A stretch of 42,362 bases of DNA from Candidatus Sulfuritelmatomonas gaucii (GCA_900290245.1 OKRB01000113.1:1-42362), one strand, 5' to 3'. Positions 32,386 through 42,210 are shown, numbered from the stretch's first letter. A program made the numbers and translations. The notes: a model not told the origin generated them from the letters alone.

Positions 32386-33446
32386 AGCTAGGCGAATTGG
32401 CAAGCCATTTGGGCGCGGAACTCCGCGGAAATCCCGACCTTGAAATTACCGGCGTCAAGGGCATTGAGGAAGCCGGCCCCACCGAAATCACGTTTGTCGC
32501 CAATCCCCGCTACACGGCTCTCGCGCGAAGCACGCATGCCGCAGCGGTGATCGTCGAGCCCGAATTCCAGGAACTCTCCGCAGCGACCCTGCGCATCAAG
32601 AATCCCTACCACGCCTTCAACCACGCGCTCGGCATCTTCTATCAGCCGCCCGCCTATCCTCCCGGCATTCATCCCACGGCCGTCATCGATCCCACCGCGC
32701 AGATCGGTCTCGATGCGCACATCGGCGCTTATGTCGTCGTCGGCCCCAACGTCCGCTTAGGTCCGCACGCCACACTGCTACCGCATGTTGTCCTTTATCC
32801 AGGCGTGAAGACCGGCAGCCATTTTTTTGCGCACGCTCACTCCGTCGTCCGCGAGAACTGCACCCTCGGCGACCACGTGACGCTCGAAAACGGCGCCATC
32901 ATCGGCGCTGACGGTTTCGGCTTTTCGAAAAACGACAAAGGCCAGTGGGAGAAGATTCCCCAGTCCGGCCCCGTCCGCCTGGGCAGCCGAGTCGACGTGC
33001 AGGCAAACGCCACCATCGATCGCGCCACCGTAGGTGCAACCGAAATCGGCGACGGAACGAAAGTCGACAATCTTGTCCAAGTCGGCCACGGAAGCCGCGT
33101 CGGCAACGACTCGCTGATCTGCGCGCAAACCGGACTCGCCGGCTCTTCCGTCATCGGCAACAACGTGATTCTCGCCGGCCAGGTCGGCATCGCCGGCCAT
33201 TGCACTGTCGGCGACGGCGTCATCCTCACCGCGCAGTCCGCTGTGTCGCACGATGTGCCGCCCGGCAAAATGATTTCTGGCTCGCCCGGCTTCGACAATC
33301 GTATCTGGCTCCGCGCCGTCACGATCTTCCAGCGCCTGCCCGAGCTGGTCAAGCGCCTCGATCGCCTGGAGAAGCTTGTGCAGAAGCATTTCCCTGCCGA
33401 GCCGGCGCCCCCAGCCGAATCAACCAAAGACGAGCCCGCAGAATGA
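32382..33446 (+). CDS. lpxD: LpxD, UDP-3-O-acylglucosamine N-acyltransferase
   Basis: A 354-residue left-handed beta-helix enzyme of lipid A synthesis. It adds the second acyl chain (from acyl-ACP) to the 2-amino group of UDP-3-O-acylglucosamine. N-terminal uridine-binding domain (about 1-95), then hexapeptide repeats (IGADGFGFSKNDKGQWEKIP, DNLVQVGHGSRVG with the likely catalytic His) and a C-terminal helix. The gene is usually near other lipid A genes; its coupling to nuoN by ATGA is unusual. Another ATGA overlap joins it to the lipoprotein gene. Confidence 0.96.
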   Translation: MKLGELASHLGAELRGNPDLEITGVKGIEEAGPTEITFVANPRYTALARSTHAAAVIVEPEFQELSAATLRIKNPYHAFNHALGIFYQPPAYPPGIHPTAVIDPTAQIGLDAHIGAYVVVGPNVRLGPHATLLPHVVLYPGVKTGSHFFAHAHSVVRENCTLGDHVTLENGAIIGADGFGFSKNDKGQWEKIPQSGPVRLGSRVDVQANATIDRATVGATEIGDGTKVDNLVQVGHGSRVGNDSLICAQTGLAGSSVIGNNVILAGQVGIAGHCTVGDGVILTAQSAVSHDVPPGKMISGSPGFDNRIWLRAVTIFQRLPELVKRLDRLEKLVQKHFPAEPAPPAESTKDEPAE

Positions 33447-33880
33447 TCCGCCGATTATCCGAGCGCAAGCCGACTTGTTGCCCCATCCTTGCGCCCGCTT
33501 TTTGGCGCAAGGGTGGGAAGCACATAAACCCCGCGCTTGCTTTCTTCCTCTTCGTCGCGCTGCTCACCGCTTCCGCCTGCCACTCCTACCACATCGACTC
33601 CACCATCGTGAATCGTACCGGCGCTCCGGTGCAGCTTCTGGAAGTGGATTACCCCTTCGCCAGCTTTGGCGCGGATGCGATTGCCCCCGGCGCCAGCTTC
33701 CAATATCGATTCCAGGTGCGCGGCAGCGGCCCGCTCAAGCTTTCCTACACCGGGGTTGACCATAAGCAGATTCAGATTACCGGCCCCGCGTTATCCGAGG
33801 GCCAGCAGGGTCAACTGCGGATCGTCCTGCTGCCCGCCGGCAAAGCACAATTTCTGCCCAGACTTACGCCACCACGCTGA
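33443..33880 (+). CDS. Small putative lipoprotein with a repeat in its N-terminal coding part
   Basis: A 145-residue protein. The first 30 residues are mostly encoded by a palindromic repeat (33482-33517) and do not look like a natural leader. A hydrophobic segment (NPALAFFLFVALLTASAC) then ends in a lipobox-like LTASAC, so membrane anchoring at that Cys is likely. The rest is beta-rich (VNRTGAPVQLLEVDYPFASF). The start overlaps the lpxD stop (ATGA); translation might instead start further in, but no in-frame ATG precedes the lipobox. No family is recognised. Confidence 0.7.
   Translation: MIRRLSERKPTCCPILAPAFWRKGGKHINPALAFFLFVALLTASACHSYHIDSTIVNRTGAPVQLLEVDYPFASFGADAIAPGASFQYRFQVRGSGPLKLSYTGVDHKQIQITGPALSEGQQGQLRIVLLPAGKAQFLPRLTPPR
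33482..33517. repeat. Palindromic repeat, CCCATCCTT/AAGGGTGGG family, inside the lipoprotein gene
   Basis: CCCATCCTTGCGCC (33482-33495), eight bases, GGCGCAAGGGTGGG (33504-33517). The only non-Watson-Crick position is the same T-G as in the copies at 25031 and 30781. Confidence 0.75.
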
Positions 33881-33997
33881 GAAGAATCGATCTCTCCTTT
33901 AGCTTTCCGCCTCCCAAAGTCATTTAGGTCAACGAAGACCCTTCCGCTCCGCCCTGTTCCTTCGAAAGTTTTCGCCGATAACTGAATCGGGTGAACT

Positions 33998-35905
33998 GTG
34001 TTGCACGGCAAGCCTGCGTCAATGACCGCCCGTTTCTCGATGTGCTGTATGCGCAGGCACGGGTTTGCGGTCCGTCTCGCCGGATGTTTTGTCTCGGTCA
34101 TCGTGGCCACCGTGTTTGTCGGGTTGGCCCCCGAAGCCAACATGATCTGGGTGGCCAACGGAGTGCTTCTTGCGTACCTGCTTCTCGCTCCTCGCAGGCG
34201 ATGGCCCGCCTACATCGCCGCTGCGTTCGCTGCGCAGTTCAGTGGTGGCTTGCTCGTCGGTCATCACGGAATCATCAGCGGCCTCCTGCTGACATTTCTG
34301 AATGTTGCTGAATCCCTCATCAGCGCGCTGCTTCTGCGCCGCCGCTCTTCCGAGCTGCCCGATTTCACCAGCCCGGCCTATATCGTGCGATTCATCGCAT
34401 TCGGCGTCTTTGCCGGTCCGGTCATTGCGGGTGCTGCCGATACTTGCCTGTCGCCGCTATGGCACACCTCTTCCCCGCTCTGGCAAACTCCATCTCCCGC
34501 AGCAGAGTTCCTCGAATGGGTGGCTGCCGATGCGCTTGGCGCCTGCGTTGCGACCCCCGCCTTCGTAGCCATCTTTCGCGCACGTTTTCATCAATCTCTC
34601 TTCTCGTACAAGCATTGGGCCCACCTGCTTCCGGTTCTGGCGTGCAGCGTGGCCGCATTCTGCCAGGCGTGGCTGCCGCTGCCTTTCCTTCTTTATCCGC
34701 TGCTGGTTCTCGTACTGCTCCGTCTCGGCCTGGGCTGGGCTGCGCTTGCCACGCTCTTTGTTGCCGGCGTCGCCAGTTCCTTCACGGTTCGCGGCCAGGG
34801 GCCCTTCGCGCCCTCCGGACTGGTTTCAGCCATGGAATCGGCTCTCCTGCTCCAAGTCTTTATTGCGGGAGCCATGGTGATGCTCTATGGCATTTCGGTC
34901 GTCTTAGAAAGCCGGCGCGCCACGGAACGGCGCCTGCAGCAGGTGGCGGCCCTGCACCACCTGGTGATGGAGAACTCCCGCGACGTCATTATCATTGCCG
35001 ACTTCGACGGCAACCGGAATTTTGTCTCCGCCGCCGGCGCCGAGTGGGGAGGCTGGTTTAAAGAGGACCTTATCGAGCATTCCAGCCTTGAACTCGTCCA
35101 TCCCGACGACCGGCAAAACGTTGCGTCCACCCTGCTGGCATTGCGCTCAGGAAAAGACGGAGCGCTGGTGGAATGCCGCGTGCGGAAACGGGACGAAAGC
35201 TACGTCTGGGTTGAGGCCAGCCTGCGCACCATTCGCGATCCCGTCACTCACCTTCCCACTGGAATCCTCAACAGCGTTCGCGAGATTACCGAGCGCAAAC
35301 TGGCCGAGCAGCGGCTCGCCGACGCCTACCGCGCCGTAGAAGAACTGGCGATCACCGATGTGCTCACCGGCCTGGCCAACCGGCGCCACTTTGAGCAATG
35401 CCTCGCCAATGAGTGGCGGCGTGGGCTGCGCGAACGCATGCCGCTCTCGCTGCTGCTGATCGATGCCGACCTCTTCAAAACTTTCAATGACACTTACGGT
35501 CATCTGCGTGGCGACCATTGCCTCAAGCAGATCGCTCAGGCGGCGCAGGATGTAATTGCCCGCCCCGGAGATCTTGTTGCTCGCTTCGGCGGCGAAGAAT
35601 TCGCTGTCATCCTGCCCAACACGAGCAGCAGCGGCGCGCTGCAAATGGCGCACGAAATCTGCCGCGTCATGCGCGACCGGCAGATTCCCCACTCCCTCAA
35701 CCCGCTCGGCGTGGTCACGGTTTCGGTCGGTTGCGCAACGCTCATTCCGCAGCTGGGCCAACCCGCTGTCTGCCTCGTGGACAGCGCCGACAAGGCTCTC
35801 TACCAGGCCAAGCGCAAGGGACGCAACCAGGCTTGCGATTACGAAGCGCCGGAAAGCGCTGTAGTAGCAGAAAGCGACAAGTTGATCGAAATCCGGTCGG
35901 CCTGA
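33998..35905 (+). CDS. Membrane diguanylate cyclase (MASE1-PAS-GGDEF)
   Basis: A 635-residue protein. A MASE1-like sensor with about eight membrane helices covers roughly residues 20-300 (MIWVANGVLLAYLLLAPRRR is typical). A PAS domain follows at about 315-440 (ENSRDVIIIADFDG, then HPDDR), then a GGDEF domain at about 450-605. The active site reads GGEEF at about 531-535, and an RxxD inhibitory site (RPGD) lies five residues upstream, so c-di-GMP synthesis with product inhibition is expected. Starts at TTG 33998 or ATG 34022. It stands alone. The signal it senses is unknown. Confidence 0.9.
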   Translation: MLHGKPASMTARFSMCCMRRHGFAVRLAGCFVSVIVATVFVGLAPEANMIWVANGVLLAYLLLAPRRRWPAYIAAAFAAQFSGGLLVGHHGIISGLLLTFLNVAESLISALLLRRRSSELPDFTSPAYIVRFIAFGVFAGPVIAGAADTCLSPLWHTSSPLWQTPSPAAEFLEWVAADALGACVATPAFVAIFRARFHQSLFSYKHWAHLLPVLACSVAAFCQAWLPLPFLLYPLLVLVLLRLGLGWAALATLFVAGVASSFTVRGQGPFAPSGLVSAMESALLLQVFIAGAMVMLYGISVVLESRRATERRLQQVAALHHLVMENSRDVIIIADFDGNRNFVSAAGAEWGGWFKEDLIEHSSLELVHPDDRQNVASTLLALRSGKDGALVECRVRKRDESYVWVEASLRTIRDPVTHLPTGILNSVREITERKLAEQRLADAYRAVEELAITDVLTGLANRRHFEQCLANEWRRGLRERMPLSLLLIDADLFKTFNDTYGHLRGDHCLKQIAQAAQDVIARPGDLVARFGGEEFAVILPNTSSSGALQMAHEICRVMRDRQIPHSLNPLGVVTVSVGCATLIPQLGQPAVCLVDSADKALYQAKRKGRNQACDYEAPESAVVAESDKLIEIRSA

Positions 35906-35929
35906 CCCCCATCTCTCACGCTCCGCCAA

Positions 35930-36013
35930 GAATCGTAGCGCCGGCCGCTCTACAGGCTGCGGAAAAACTCTCGCGGAGCTCCACCAAGTGTCAGGGCACG
36001 ACTTTAGTCGTGC
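35930..36013. repeat. Intergenic repeats downstream of the diguanylate cyclase
   Basis: GAATCGTAGCGCCGGCC (35930-35946) resembles the repeat at 17500. GCACGACT TT AGTCGTGC (35996-36013) is an 8-bp hairpin with the core CTTTAG shared with the repeats at 22608 and 22648. Confidence 0.6.
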
Positions 36014-36082
36014 GACATAAGGCGCATAAAACGCGGGGCCCTTGAGGGACGTTCCTTTTCAATTTCCGAGCGCCAGCCGCTC

Positions 36083-37162
36083 TTAATGCACCATGGTTTG
36101 AAACAGCGGTGACTGGAGCAAAGCCGAGAATTCCGAGTCCGAGCTCGCAAAGTGGATGGTCAGATTCCCTGAGCTTGAGCCGATATCGGTTGCGCTCAGC
36201 GCCTGCTTTTCCGTGTCTGAAGCCGTCATTTTGCGCAGCATCACTGCCGCCGTCATCAGCGACGAAATCGTAGCCGCGGCAAACGAGTCGCCGGTCTGGA
36301 TGGTCAAATCGAACTTCACTCCATGGCTAAAGTCCATCGAATACCCCGAGGCGACAAGCCGCTGTTTCACAGTGTCAAAATCTGTCACTGATCCGGCCTC
36401 GCCCAGCAGTTGTTTCATCATCGTCTGCGTGCCCTGGCTGTCAAGAATGCTCCATAGCGGATTCGAGTCCACGCTCTGCATCGCATTCATCATCGTGCCG
36501 TTGGTCAGCATGCTTGAAGTCATGCCATCGCGCGCGTCCAGAGCCTTGGTCACCGAATCTTTGCTGCCAAACACCATCGTCGACGGGTCGACGAAGCACA
36601 ACACCATCCCGGTTCGGCTCATCGGGTAAATGCTGTTCGATCTCACGACGGTCGGTTTCAATTTCTGCGTGCGAAAGCTGGCCAGAATGTCCTGCGTGGG
36701 GAACTGGCCCTGGGCGATACCCACCATCTGCAATGCATCGCTACCGGGCGACGGCCGGAACAAGGCGAATGCCAGCTCATCCACGTACTGATCGATGGGC
36801 TCGCCGCCCTCGCTGGAGGCAGACTTGCCCGCGGATTCGCCAATCTTCAGCGTGAACTTGCTCAGAGCCTCATCGAACTGTTTCAGCTCCGGCGGCATCA
36901 CGCGATTGCGCAGGTCCATGGCCGCGGTTGAGTTCTGCATGGCGCGATAGTCGATCACCACCAGTTGCTGCACATCGCGTGGAATCGCGCCGCGCGCATC
37001 CGTCGACAACTGCGCTGCCGGAGCGAATGCCGCTCCAGCGATCAAAATACTGGCACCGCAAAATCTAAACAACCCCTTAAGCAATTTTGTCCTCCCTGCA
37101 GCAAATACGCCACTTATAGGGCGCTTAATCTCCGTCGCCACGCTTCCCCGAGGGCCCCGCAC
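36083..37162 (-). CDS. Exported conserved hypothetical protein
   Basis: Up to 359 residues. The hydrophobic segment ILIAGAAFAPAAQ at about 39-52 looks like a signal peptide with an over-long N-terminus, so the real start is probably the GTG or TTG codons between residues 8 and 30. The mature part contains IPRDVQQLVVIDYRAMQNS, a region around YVDELAFALFR, and a C-terminal helix (LTIHFASSDSEFSALLQSPL). No catalytic motif is recognised. It is likely periplasmic. It stands alone between the cyclase and ftcD. Confidence 0.7.
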   Translation of the reverse strand: MRGPRGSVATEIKRPISGVFAAGRTKLLKGLFRFCGASILIAGAAFAPAAQLSTDARGAIPRDVQQLVVIDYRAMQNSTAAMDLRNRVMPPELKQFDEALSKFTLKIGESAGKSASSEGGEPIDQYVDELAFALFRPSPGSDALQMVGIAQGQFPTQDILASFRTQKLKPTVVRSNSIYPMSRTGMVLCFVDPSTMVFGSKDSVTKALDARDGMTSSMLTNGTMMNAMQSVDSNPLWSILDSQGTQTMMKQLLGEAGSVTDFDTVKQRLVASGYSMDFSHGVKFDLTIQTGDSFAAATISSLMTAAVMLRKMTASDTEKQALSATDIGSSSGNLTIHFASSDSEFSALLQSPLFQTMVH

Positions 37163-37268
37163 TGCGTCGCATGTTCATTCTGACGGCTCAGCAGTTCCAT
37201 TGTACCTTTCTGCCGGCTGCAGATCAGCCTGGCCCCGCTCAGCGCCGTTCCGCCTGTTTCATGCAGCG

Positions 37269-38186
37269 TCAACTGCCCGGCCACGCCAGCGGATGCGCCA
37301 GCCGCCGTTCCAGGATCTTGGTCTGCTCGTCGAACTCTACTAATTGACGCATCCACTCGCTTTCCCGCTCACAGGCGGCTTCGGGAACCAGGCCGATCAG
37401 CTCGCTTTCTGCCAATACGGCCTTGTGGCGCGCAGCCAGGGTCGCCACCTTGCGGTGCACCTGCGAGAGCGGAGTCGCCTCAAAATCGGTGATGTTCAAA
37501 GAAAGCTGCGCCCGGCCATGCGCCAGAGCGCCCATGGCTTTTACGCCCTTCAATCCGCCAGACGCGGCACGGATCTCGCGGGCCATTGCACGCACCATTG
37601 CAACGTCACTGGATTCGAAGTAGATGTTGTAGGCCACGAGGAATTTGCGCGCGCCAACGGCGCAGGCGCCCCCGGTCGGATGCAGTGCCGGGCCGCCCAG
37701 GTCAGGCCGCCGCGAAGGCTCATGTTCGATGGCGTCGCGCAATCCTTCAAACTGTCCGCTCCGCACATTTTCCAGGTTCACACGATCGGGCCGCGATGCC
37801 GCAGCTTCGTAGAAGTAAACTGGGACGCCGAATCGCCGCCAGATTTCCAGGCCCGCCTGTCGCGCCAGCAGAACACATTGCTCCAGCTTGATGCCTCTCA
37901 CCGGCACAAATGGAATCACGTCGGCCGCGCCGATCCGTGGATGGACTCCCTGCTGGCGTGTCAGATCGATGAGTTCGACAGCCTTGCCCGCTCCACGCAC
38001 GGCAGCCTCGACCACCGCCGCGGGCTCGCCTGCGATCGTGACCACTGAGCGGTTGTGATCTGCGTCCATCGACCAGTCTAGCAGATGCACCCCGGCGACA
38101 TTCATGGCGGCCACAATCGCTTCCACTCGCCCCGCATCTACGCCCTCTGAAAAGTTGGGTACGCACTCCACCAACGGTCCACTCAT
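37269..38186 (-). CDS. ftcD: Glutamate formimidoyltransferase
   Basis: A 305-residue enzyme of histidine breakdown. It moves the formimino group of N-formimino-glutamate to tetrahydrofolate. Landmarks: VECVPNFSEG at the N-terminus, MDADHNRSVVTIAG with the likely catalytic His, and RIGAADVIPFVPV. Only the transferase half is present; the cyclodeaminase domain of the mammalian bifunctional protein is absent. Start chosen at MSGPLVECVPNFSEG rather than an ATG 63 bases upstream. No other hut genes are nearby. Confidence 0.92.
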   Translation of the reverse strand: MSGPLVECVPNFSEGVDAGRVEAIVAAMNVAGVHLLDWSMDADHNRSVVTIAGEPAAVVEAAVRGAGKAVELIDLTRQQGVHPRIGAADVIPFVPVRGIKLEQCVLLARQAGLEIWRRFGVPVYFYEAAASRPDRVNLENVRSGQFEGLRDAIEHEPSRRPDLGGPALHPTGGACAVGARKFLVAYNIYFESSDVAMVRAMAREIRAASGGLKGVKAMGALAHGRAQLSLNITDFEATPLSQVHRKVATLAARHKAVLAESELIGLVPEAACERESEWMRQLVEFDEQTKILERRLAHPLAWPGS

Positions 38187-38301
38187 CAACGCCCTGCTTC
38201 CCTGTTCTCTTTCTCCTCCGCCTTGACCTTCGTCCGAAAACGCTCCCAAGCCCCGCCTTCTTGTTCCCCTATTCCCTTGCTCCCTCGCTCCCTGCCGGGG
38301 C

Positions 38302-38330
38302 CCCCATCGAGCGATTCTTGCTCGATGGGG
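38302..38330. repeat. 11-bp perfect hairpin downstream of the PagL-like gene
   Basis: CCCCATCGAGC, seven bases, GCTCGATGGGG, with no T-run on either strand. It starts like the CCCCATCCTT repeats and may be a distant member. Confidence 0.6.
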
Positions 38331-38351
38331 TGGCTTTCTCCCTGTCTCTCT

Positions 38352-39104
38352 TCACTTCCAGAACGTATATCCCACCTGCACCTGAACACTGCCGTTAACG
38401 CCGGGGTTGCGGTCGCCGAGCGAAGCCGATGAAATGTGCACTCCGTTCACATTGATATCGATCGACCGTTTTGGGCGCAGAAAGATGTGCACACCGCCGC
38501 CGCCTTGTGGCGAAAAGTTCCACACGCTGGTCCCGCCATCAATCCCTTCAGATGGATTGCTCAAGAGGTTCGGCGGAAATTTGTGCGTGGTATAAATGAG
38601 TCCGCCCGCTGCCTGAAGCCACGGTTGAATCCGTTTCGACCTGGTCAGAAAATTCCAGCGGAAGATCACCGGCGTCAGGCCGACACCGCGAAATGTGCCT
38701 CCTCCTGCTGGAAGCAGGCAACTGACCATCTGGCCATTCAGCGTCTGGCAGGTGAACTGCTCTTCATGCGGAGGCGGCGTGTACGCTTGCCATAGCGGCA
38801 TAATGTTTCCGGCAAACTCAAACTGGCCTGTCATGAACCCGGCATGCAGCACCGGTGTCAGCACTTTGCCCAGCTCAAACCCGCTCCACAGGAACTTGTA
38901 ATCCGACCGCGCGCCGGCGCCCGTTCCCCAATTCACAAACGGCCCGTACTCCCAACCGCGCTCATTCCTCACCTGCGCTACAGAGTTCGCATCGTCCCCT
39001 GCATTCGCGGCTGCGCCATCCGGCGTTTCAGCGGCGGCCACCAAAGTTCCAGCCGCCAAAAACAGCAAAAGAAGTTTTCCGACTCTCCTCAAGTCCTTTC
39101 CCAC
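38352..39104 (-). CDS. PagL-like outer-membrane acyloxyacyl hydrolase
   Basis: About 250 residues from the GTG at 39104; an ATG at 39164 is in frame but would extend into Gly/Glu-rich intergenic-type sequence. A signal peptide follows (LLLLFLAAGTLVAAAE). The rest is a small beta barrel ending GSVQVQVGYTFWK, typical of an outer-membrane C-terminus. The family removes the 3-O acyl chain of lipid A. The active-site stretch reads VHISSASLGDRNPG: His and the second Ser of the H-x-S motif are present, but the usual Asn after Ser is Ser, and the Glu position further on is Asn. Activity is therefore uncertain. Confidence 0.75.
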   Translation of the reverse strand: MGKDLRRVGKLLLLFLAAGTLVAAAETPDGAAANAGDDANSVAQVRNERGWEYGPFVNWGTGAGARSDYKFLWSGFELGKVLTPVLHAGFMTGQFEFAGNIMPLWQAYTPPPHEEQFTCQTLNGQMVSCLLPAGGGTFRGVGLTPVIFRWNFLTRSKRIQPWLQAAGGLIYTTHKFPPNLLSNPSEGIDGGTSVWNFSPQGGGGVHIFLRPKRSIDINVNGVHISSASLGDRNPGVNGSVQVQVGYTFWK

Positions 39105-39162
39105 CCTCCGGTCCTCAGCCCCTTGTCTTCCTAGTCCCTGGTCCCTGGCTTCTTCTTCTACC

Positions 39163-39202
39163 AAAAAAAGACCGCCACAACCGGGCGGCCTCTTCGTTGC
39201 CT
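39163..39202 (-). terminator. Intrinsic terminator of yebC
   Basis: Read on the minus strand: AGAGGCCGCC, a short loop, GGCGGTC and then a run of seven T. It lies about 15 bp after the yebC stop and before the PagL-like gene. Confidence 0.8.
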
Positions 39203-39215
39203 GCCTCGCGCGCGC

Positions 39216-39962
<747 letters not shown>

Positions 39963-40170
39963 AACTACCTCAAAACGCGGTGAAAATAGCGGTCTTCCCG
40001 CACACCTGACCCAGTGAGTATACCATCGGCAATGACCCGAGAGATACGCCGTTGGGCCGCCCGGAAAAGGGGCTCAAGTCCTCGCAATTTATGCCCATTC
40101 CGGCTGGCCAGCTCCGCCCAGACTGGCGGCCGGATCCTCAGGAAATGGCGGCCAAAGCCGGCCAGCACCA

Positions 40171-40590
40171 TCACATGCCGGACAAATCCGGCACCGCCTC
40201 CCCGACCGCCGCAGGCCAGCGCCGGATTTCCATGAAATCAAGACACAGTGCAATGGCGACGGAGCCAGCCAGCGAGATCATCGCCGCAAAATGCCTGTCG
40301 CCCGTTTGGTGCTCCGACAAAACAATGGCGATCCCGCACATCACCGCGTTCAGGCTCAGCCAAATGCATGCAGCGCGCCGGTGCCAGAATGCCAGTGTGC
40401 ACGCCGGTGCCACAGTGAGCCCATTCACCAGCGCAACCGGCATGCCGAATGGCGCGGCAACCACACCCATGAATACAAGGGGAAGCGTAAGAAACGGCAT
40501 GCCTCCCCACAGCAGCCCCACAACCAGCAAGGCTCTCAACCAGAACTGCCGCATGCGCGGCTTTTCGTCAATGCTGATGTCATTTGTCAT
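40171..40590 (-). CDS. Small hypothetical membrane protein
   Basis: A 139-residue protein from MTNDISIDEKPRMRQFW, with about four hydrophobic segments (LRALLVVGLLWGGMPFLTL, VALVNGLTVAPACTLAFW, ACIWLSLNAVMCGIAIVL, AAMISLAGSVAIALCL). No family is recognised. It lies between yebC and rfbC on the same strand. Confidence 0.55.
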   Translation of the reverse strand: MTNDISIDEKPRMRQFWLRALLVVGLLWGGMPFLTLPLVFMGVVAAPFGMPVALVNGLTVAPACTLAFWHRRAACIWLSLNAVMCGIAIVLSEHQTGDRHFAAMISLAGSVAIALCLDFMEIRRWPAAVGEAVPDLSGM

Positions 40591-40650
40591 TGAATTCACC
40601 GGTGAATGTGCACGAGCGATCAGTCGAGCCACGGGGTTGCGGCGCGACTG

Positions 40651-41196
40651 CTACGCGAATACCTCCGCATCTCGCAACATCTTTCCCTGCGCATCCTTCG
40701 CCGATACGATCACGTCTTCAGCCTTCACCGGCCACTGGATCCCGATCTCCGGATCGTTCCATACAATGGTCCGCTCGCTCGCCGGAGAATAATAGTCCGT
40801 CACCTTGTAGGCGAACCCCGCCACATCGCTCAGCACCAGGAACGCATGGCCAAACCCCGCTGGAATCCACAGCATATTGCCGTTCTCACCGCTCAGTTCC
40901 ACGGCCACATGTTTGCCGAACGCGGGCGAACTGCGGCGCAAATCCACGGCCACATCCAGCACAGCCCCATGCGTCACCCGCACCAGCTTCCCCTGCGGCT
41001 GCGTCACCTGGTAATGAATGCCGCGTAAAACGTTCTTCTTCGAAAGAGAAAAATTGTCCTGAACCCAGTGTTCCGGCAGTCCCGCCTCCGCGATTTGCCG
41101 CAGATTGAATGTCTCCAGGAACGCGCCTCGGTCATCGCGGTAGATCGTCGGCGATAGCACCAACACACCAGGCAAACGAGTCTCTTCAATCTTCAT
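40651..41196 (-). CDS. rfbC: RfbC, dTDP-4-dehydrorhamnose 3,5-epimerase
   Basis: A 181-residue cupin enzyme, the third step of dTDP-L-rhamnose synthesis. Catalytic His61 lies in RGIHYQ, a Tyr in GFAYKVTDYYSP (about 130), and DDRGAFLETF is near the N-terminus. It is downstream of rfbA on the minus strand. Full length. Confidence 0.96.
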   Translation of the reverse strand: MKIEETRLPGVLVLSPTIYRDDRGAFLETFNLRQIAEAGLPEHWVQDNFSLSKKNVLRGIHYQVTQPQGKLVRVTHGAVLDVAVDLRRSSPAFGKHVAVELSGENGNMLWIPAGFGHAFLVLSDVAGFAYKVTDYYSPASERTIVWNDPEIGIQWPVKAEDVIVSAKDAQGKMLRDAEVFA

Positions 41197-41292
41197 TAAA
41201 ACAACTCCGGCAGATCATTCGTGGGTGCCCACCTTCGGCGTCCGCCGCGGTGGATTTTGCGCCTTAAGTGGATAGCTGGCTTCGAAACTCAC

Positions 41293-42189
41293 TCAGAGCG
41301 AATCACTCCTGGCGGCGAAGTACGGCTCGCGCAGCAGCGCCAGCAGATATTGTCCGTAGCCGCTTTTCACAATGGGCACGGCGAGTGCTTCCAATTGTTC
41401 GGCCGTGATAAATCCATGCCGGTACGCGATCTCTTCGGGGCACGCGATGTCGAGTCCCTGTCGGCGCTCAATGGTGTGCACAAACAGCGCGGCCTCCAAC
41501 AGCGAATCATGCGTTCCCGTGTCCAGCCAGGCCATGCCGCGGCTCATGATCTCCACCTTCAGCTTCCCCGCGTCAAGGTAGCGGCGGTTCAGGTCGGTAA
41601 TCTCCAGTTCGCCTCGCGCTGAAGGCTTCAGCGACTCTGCGTGCTTCACCACGTCACGGTCGTAAAAATACAGCCCAGTGACCGCGTAGCGCGATTTCGG
41701 CGCCGCCGGTTTCTCTTCCAGGCTCACCGCATTGCCTGCAGCATCGAACTCCACCACGCCGTACCGCTCCGGATCCTCCACAGGATACGCAAACACCGTT
41801 GCGCCGTCATTGAGCCGTGCTGCCGTCTGTAATTGTTTTGAGAAGCCCTGCCCATAAAAAATGTTGTCTCCCAGGATCAGCGCGCTTGCGTCGCCGGCAA
41901 TAAAATCCCGGCCAATCAAGAACGCCTGCGCCAGGCCATCGGGGCTGGGCTGCACCGCGTAGTCGATCTCCAGTCCCCAGCGCTTGCCGTCGCCGAGCAA
42001 TTCAGCAAAGCGCGCGGTATCCTGCGGCGTTGAGATGATCAGGATCTGCCGCAACCCGGCCAGCATCAGCGTGCTCAGCGGGTAATAAATCATCGGCTTG
42101 TTATAAACCGGCAGGAGCTGCTTTGAGACCACGTGGGTCACGGGATACAAGCGCGTTCCCGATCCGCCGGCAAGAATGATGCCTTTCAT
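41293..42189 (-). CDS. rfbA: RfbA, glucose-1-phosphate thymidylyltransferase
   Basis: A 298-residue enzyme, the first step of dTDP-L-rhamnose synthesis (dTTP plus glucose 1-phosphate gives dTDP-glucose). [20 protein letters not shown] and [17 protein letters not shown] form the nucleotide site, and [12 protein letters not shown] follows. It lies between rfbB (upstream) and rfbC. Full length. Confidence 0.97.
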   Translation of the reverse strand: MKGIILAGGSGTRLYPVTHVVSKQLLPVYNKPMIYYPLSTLMLAGLRQILIISTPQDTARFAELLGDGKRWGLEIDYAVQPSPDGLAQAFLIGRDFIAGDASALILGDNIFYGQGFSKQLQTAARLNDGATVFAYPVEDPERYGVVEFDAAGNAVSLEEKPAAPKSRYAVTGLYFYDRDVVKHAESLKPSARGELEITDLNRRYLDAGKLKVEIMSRGMAWLDTGTHDSLLEAALFVHTIERRQGLDIACPEEIAYRHGFITAEQLEALAVPIVKSGYGQYLLALLREPYFAARSDSL

Positions 42190-42210
42190 AGTTCCACTTG
42201 CTCCTGAAGG

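Noticed and set aside
35147..35929. Long open frame antisense to the GGDEF domain
   Set aside because: Shadow of the diguanylate cyclase; no domain and no ribosome site.
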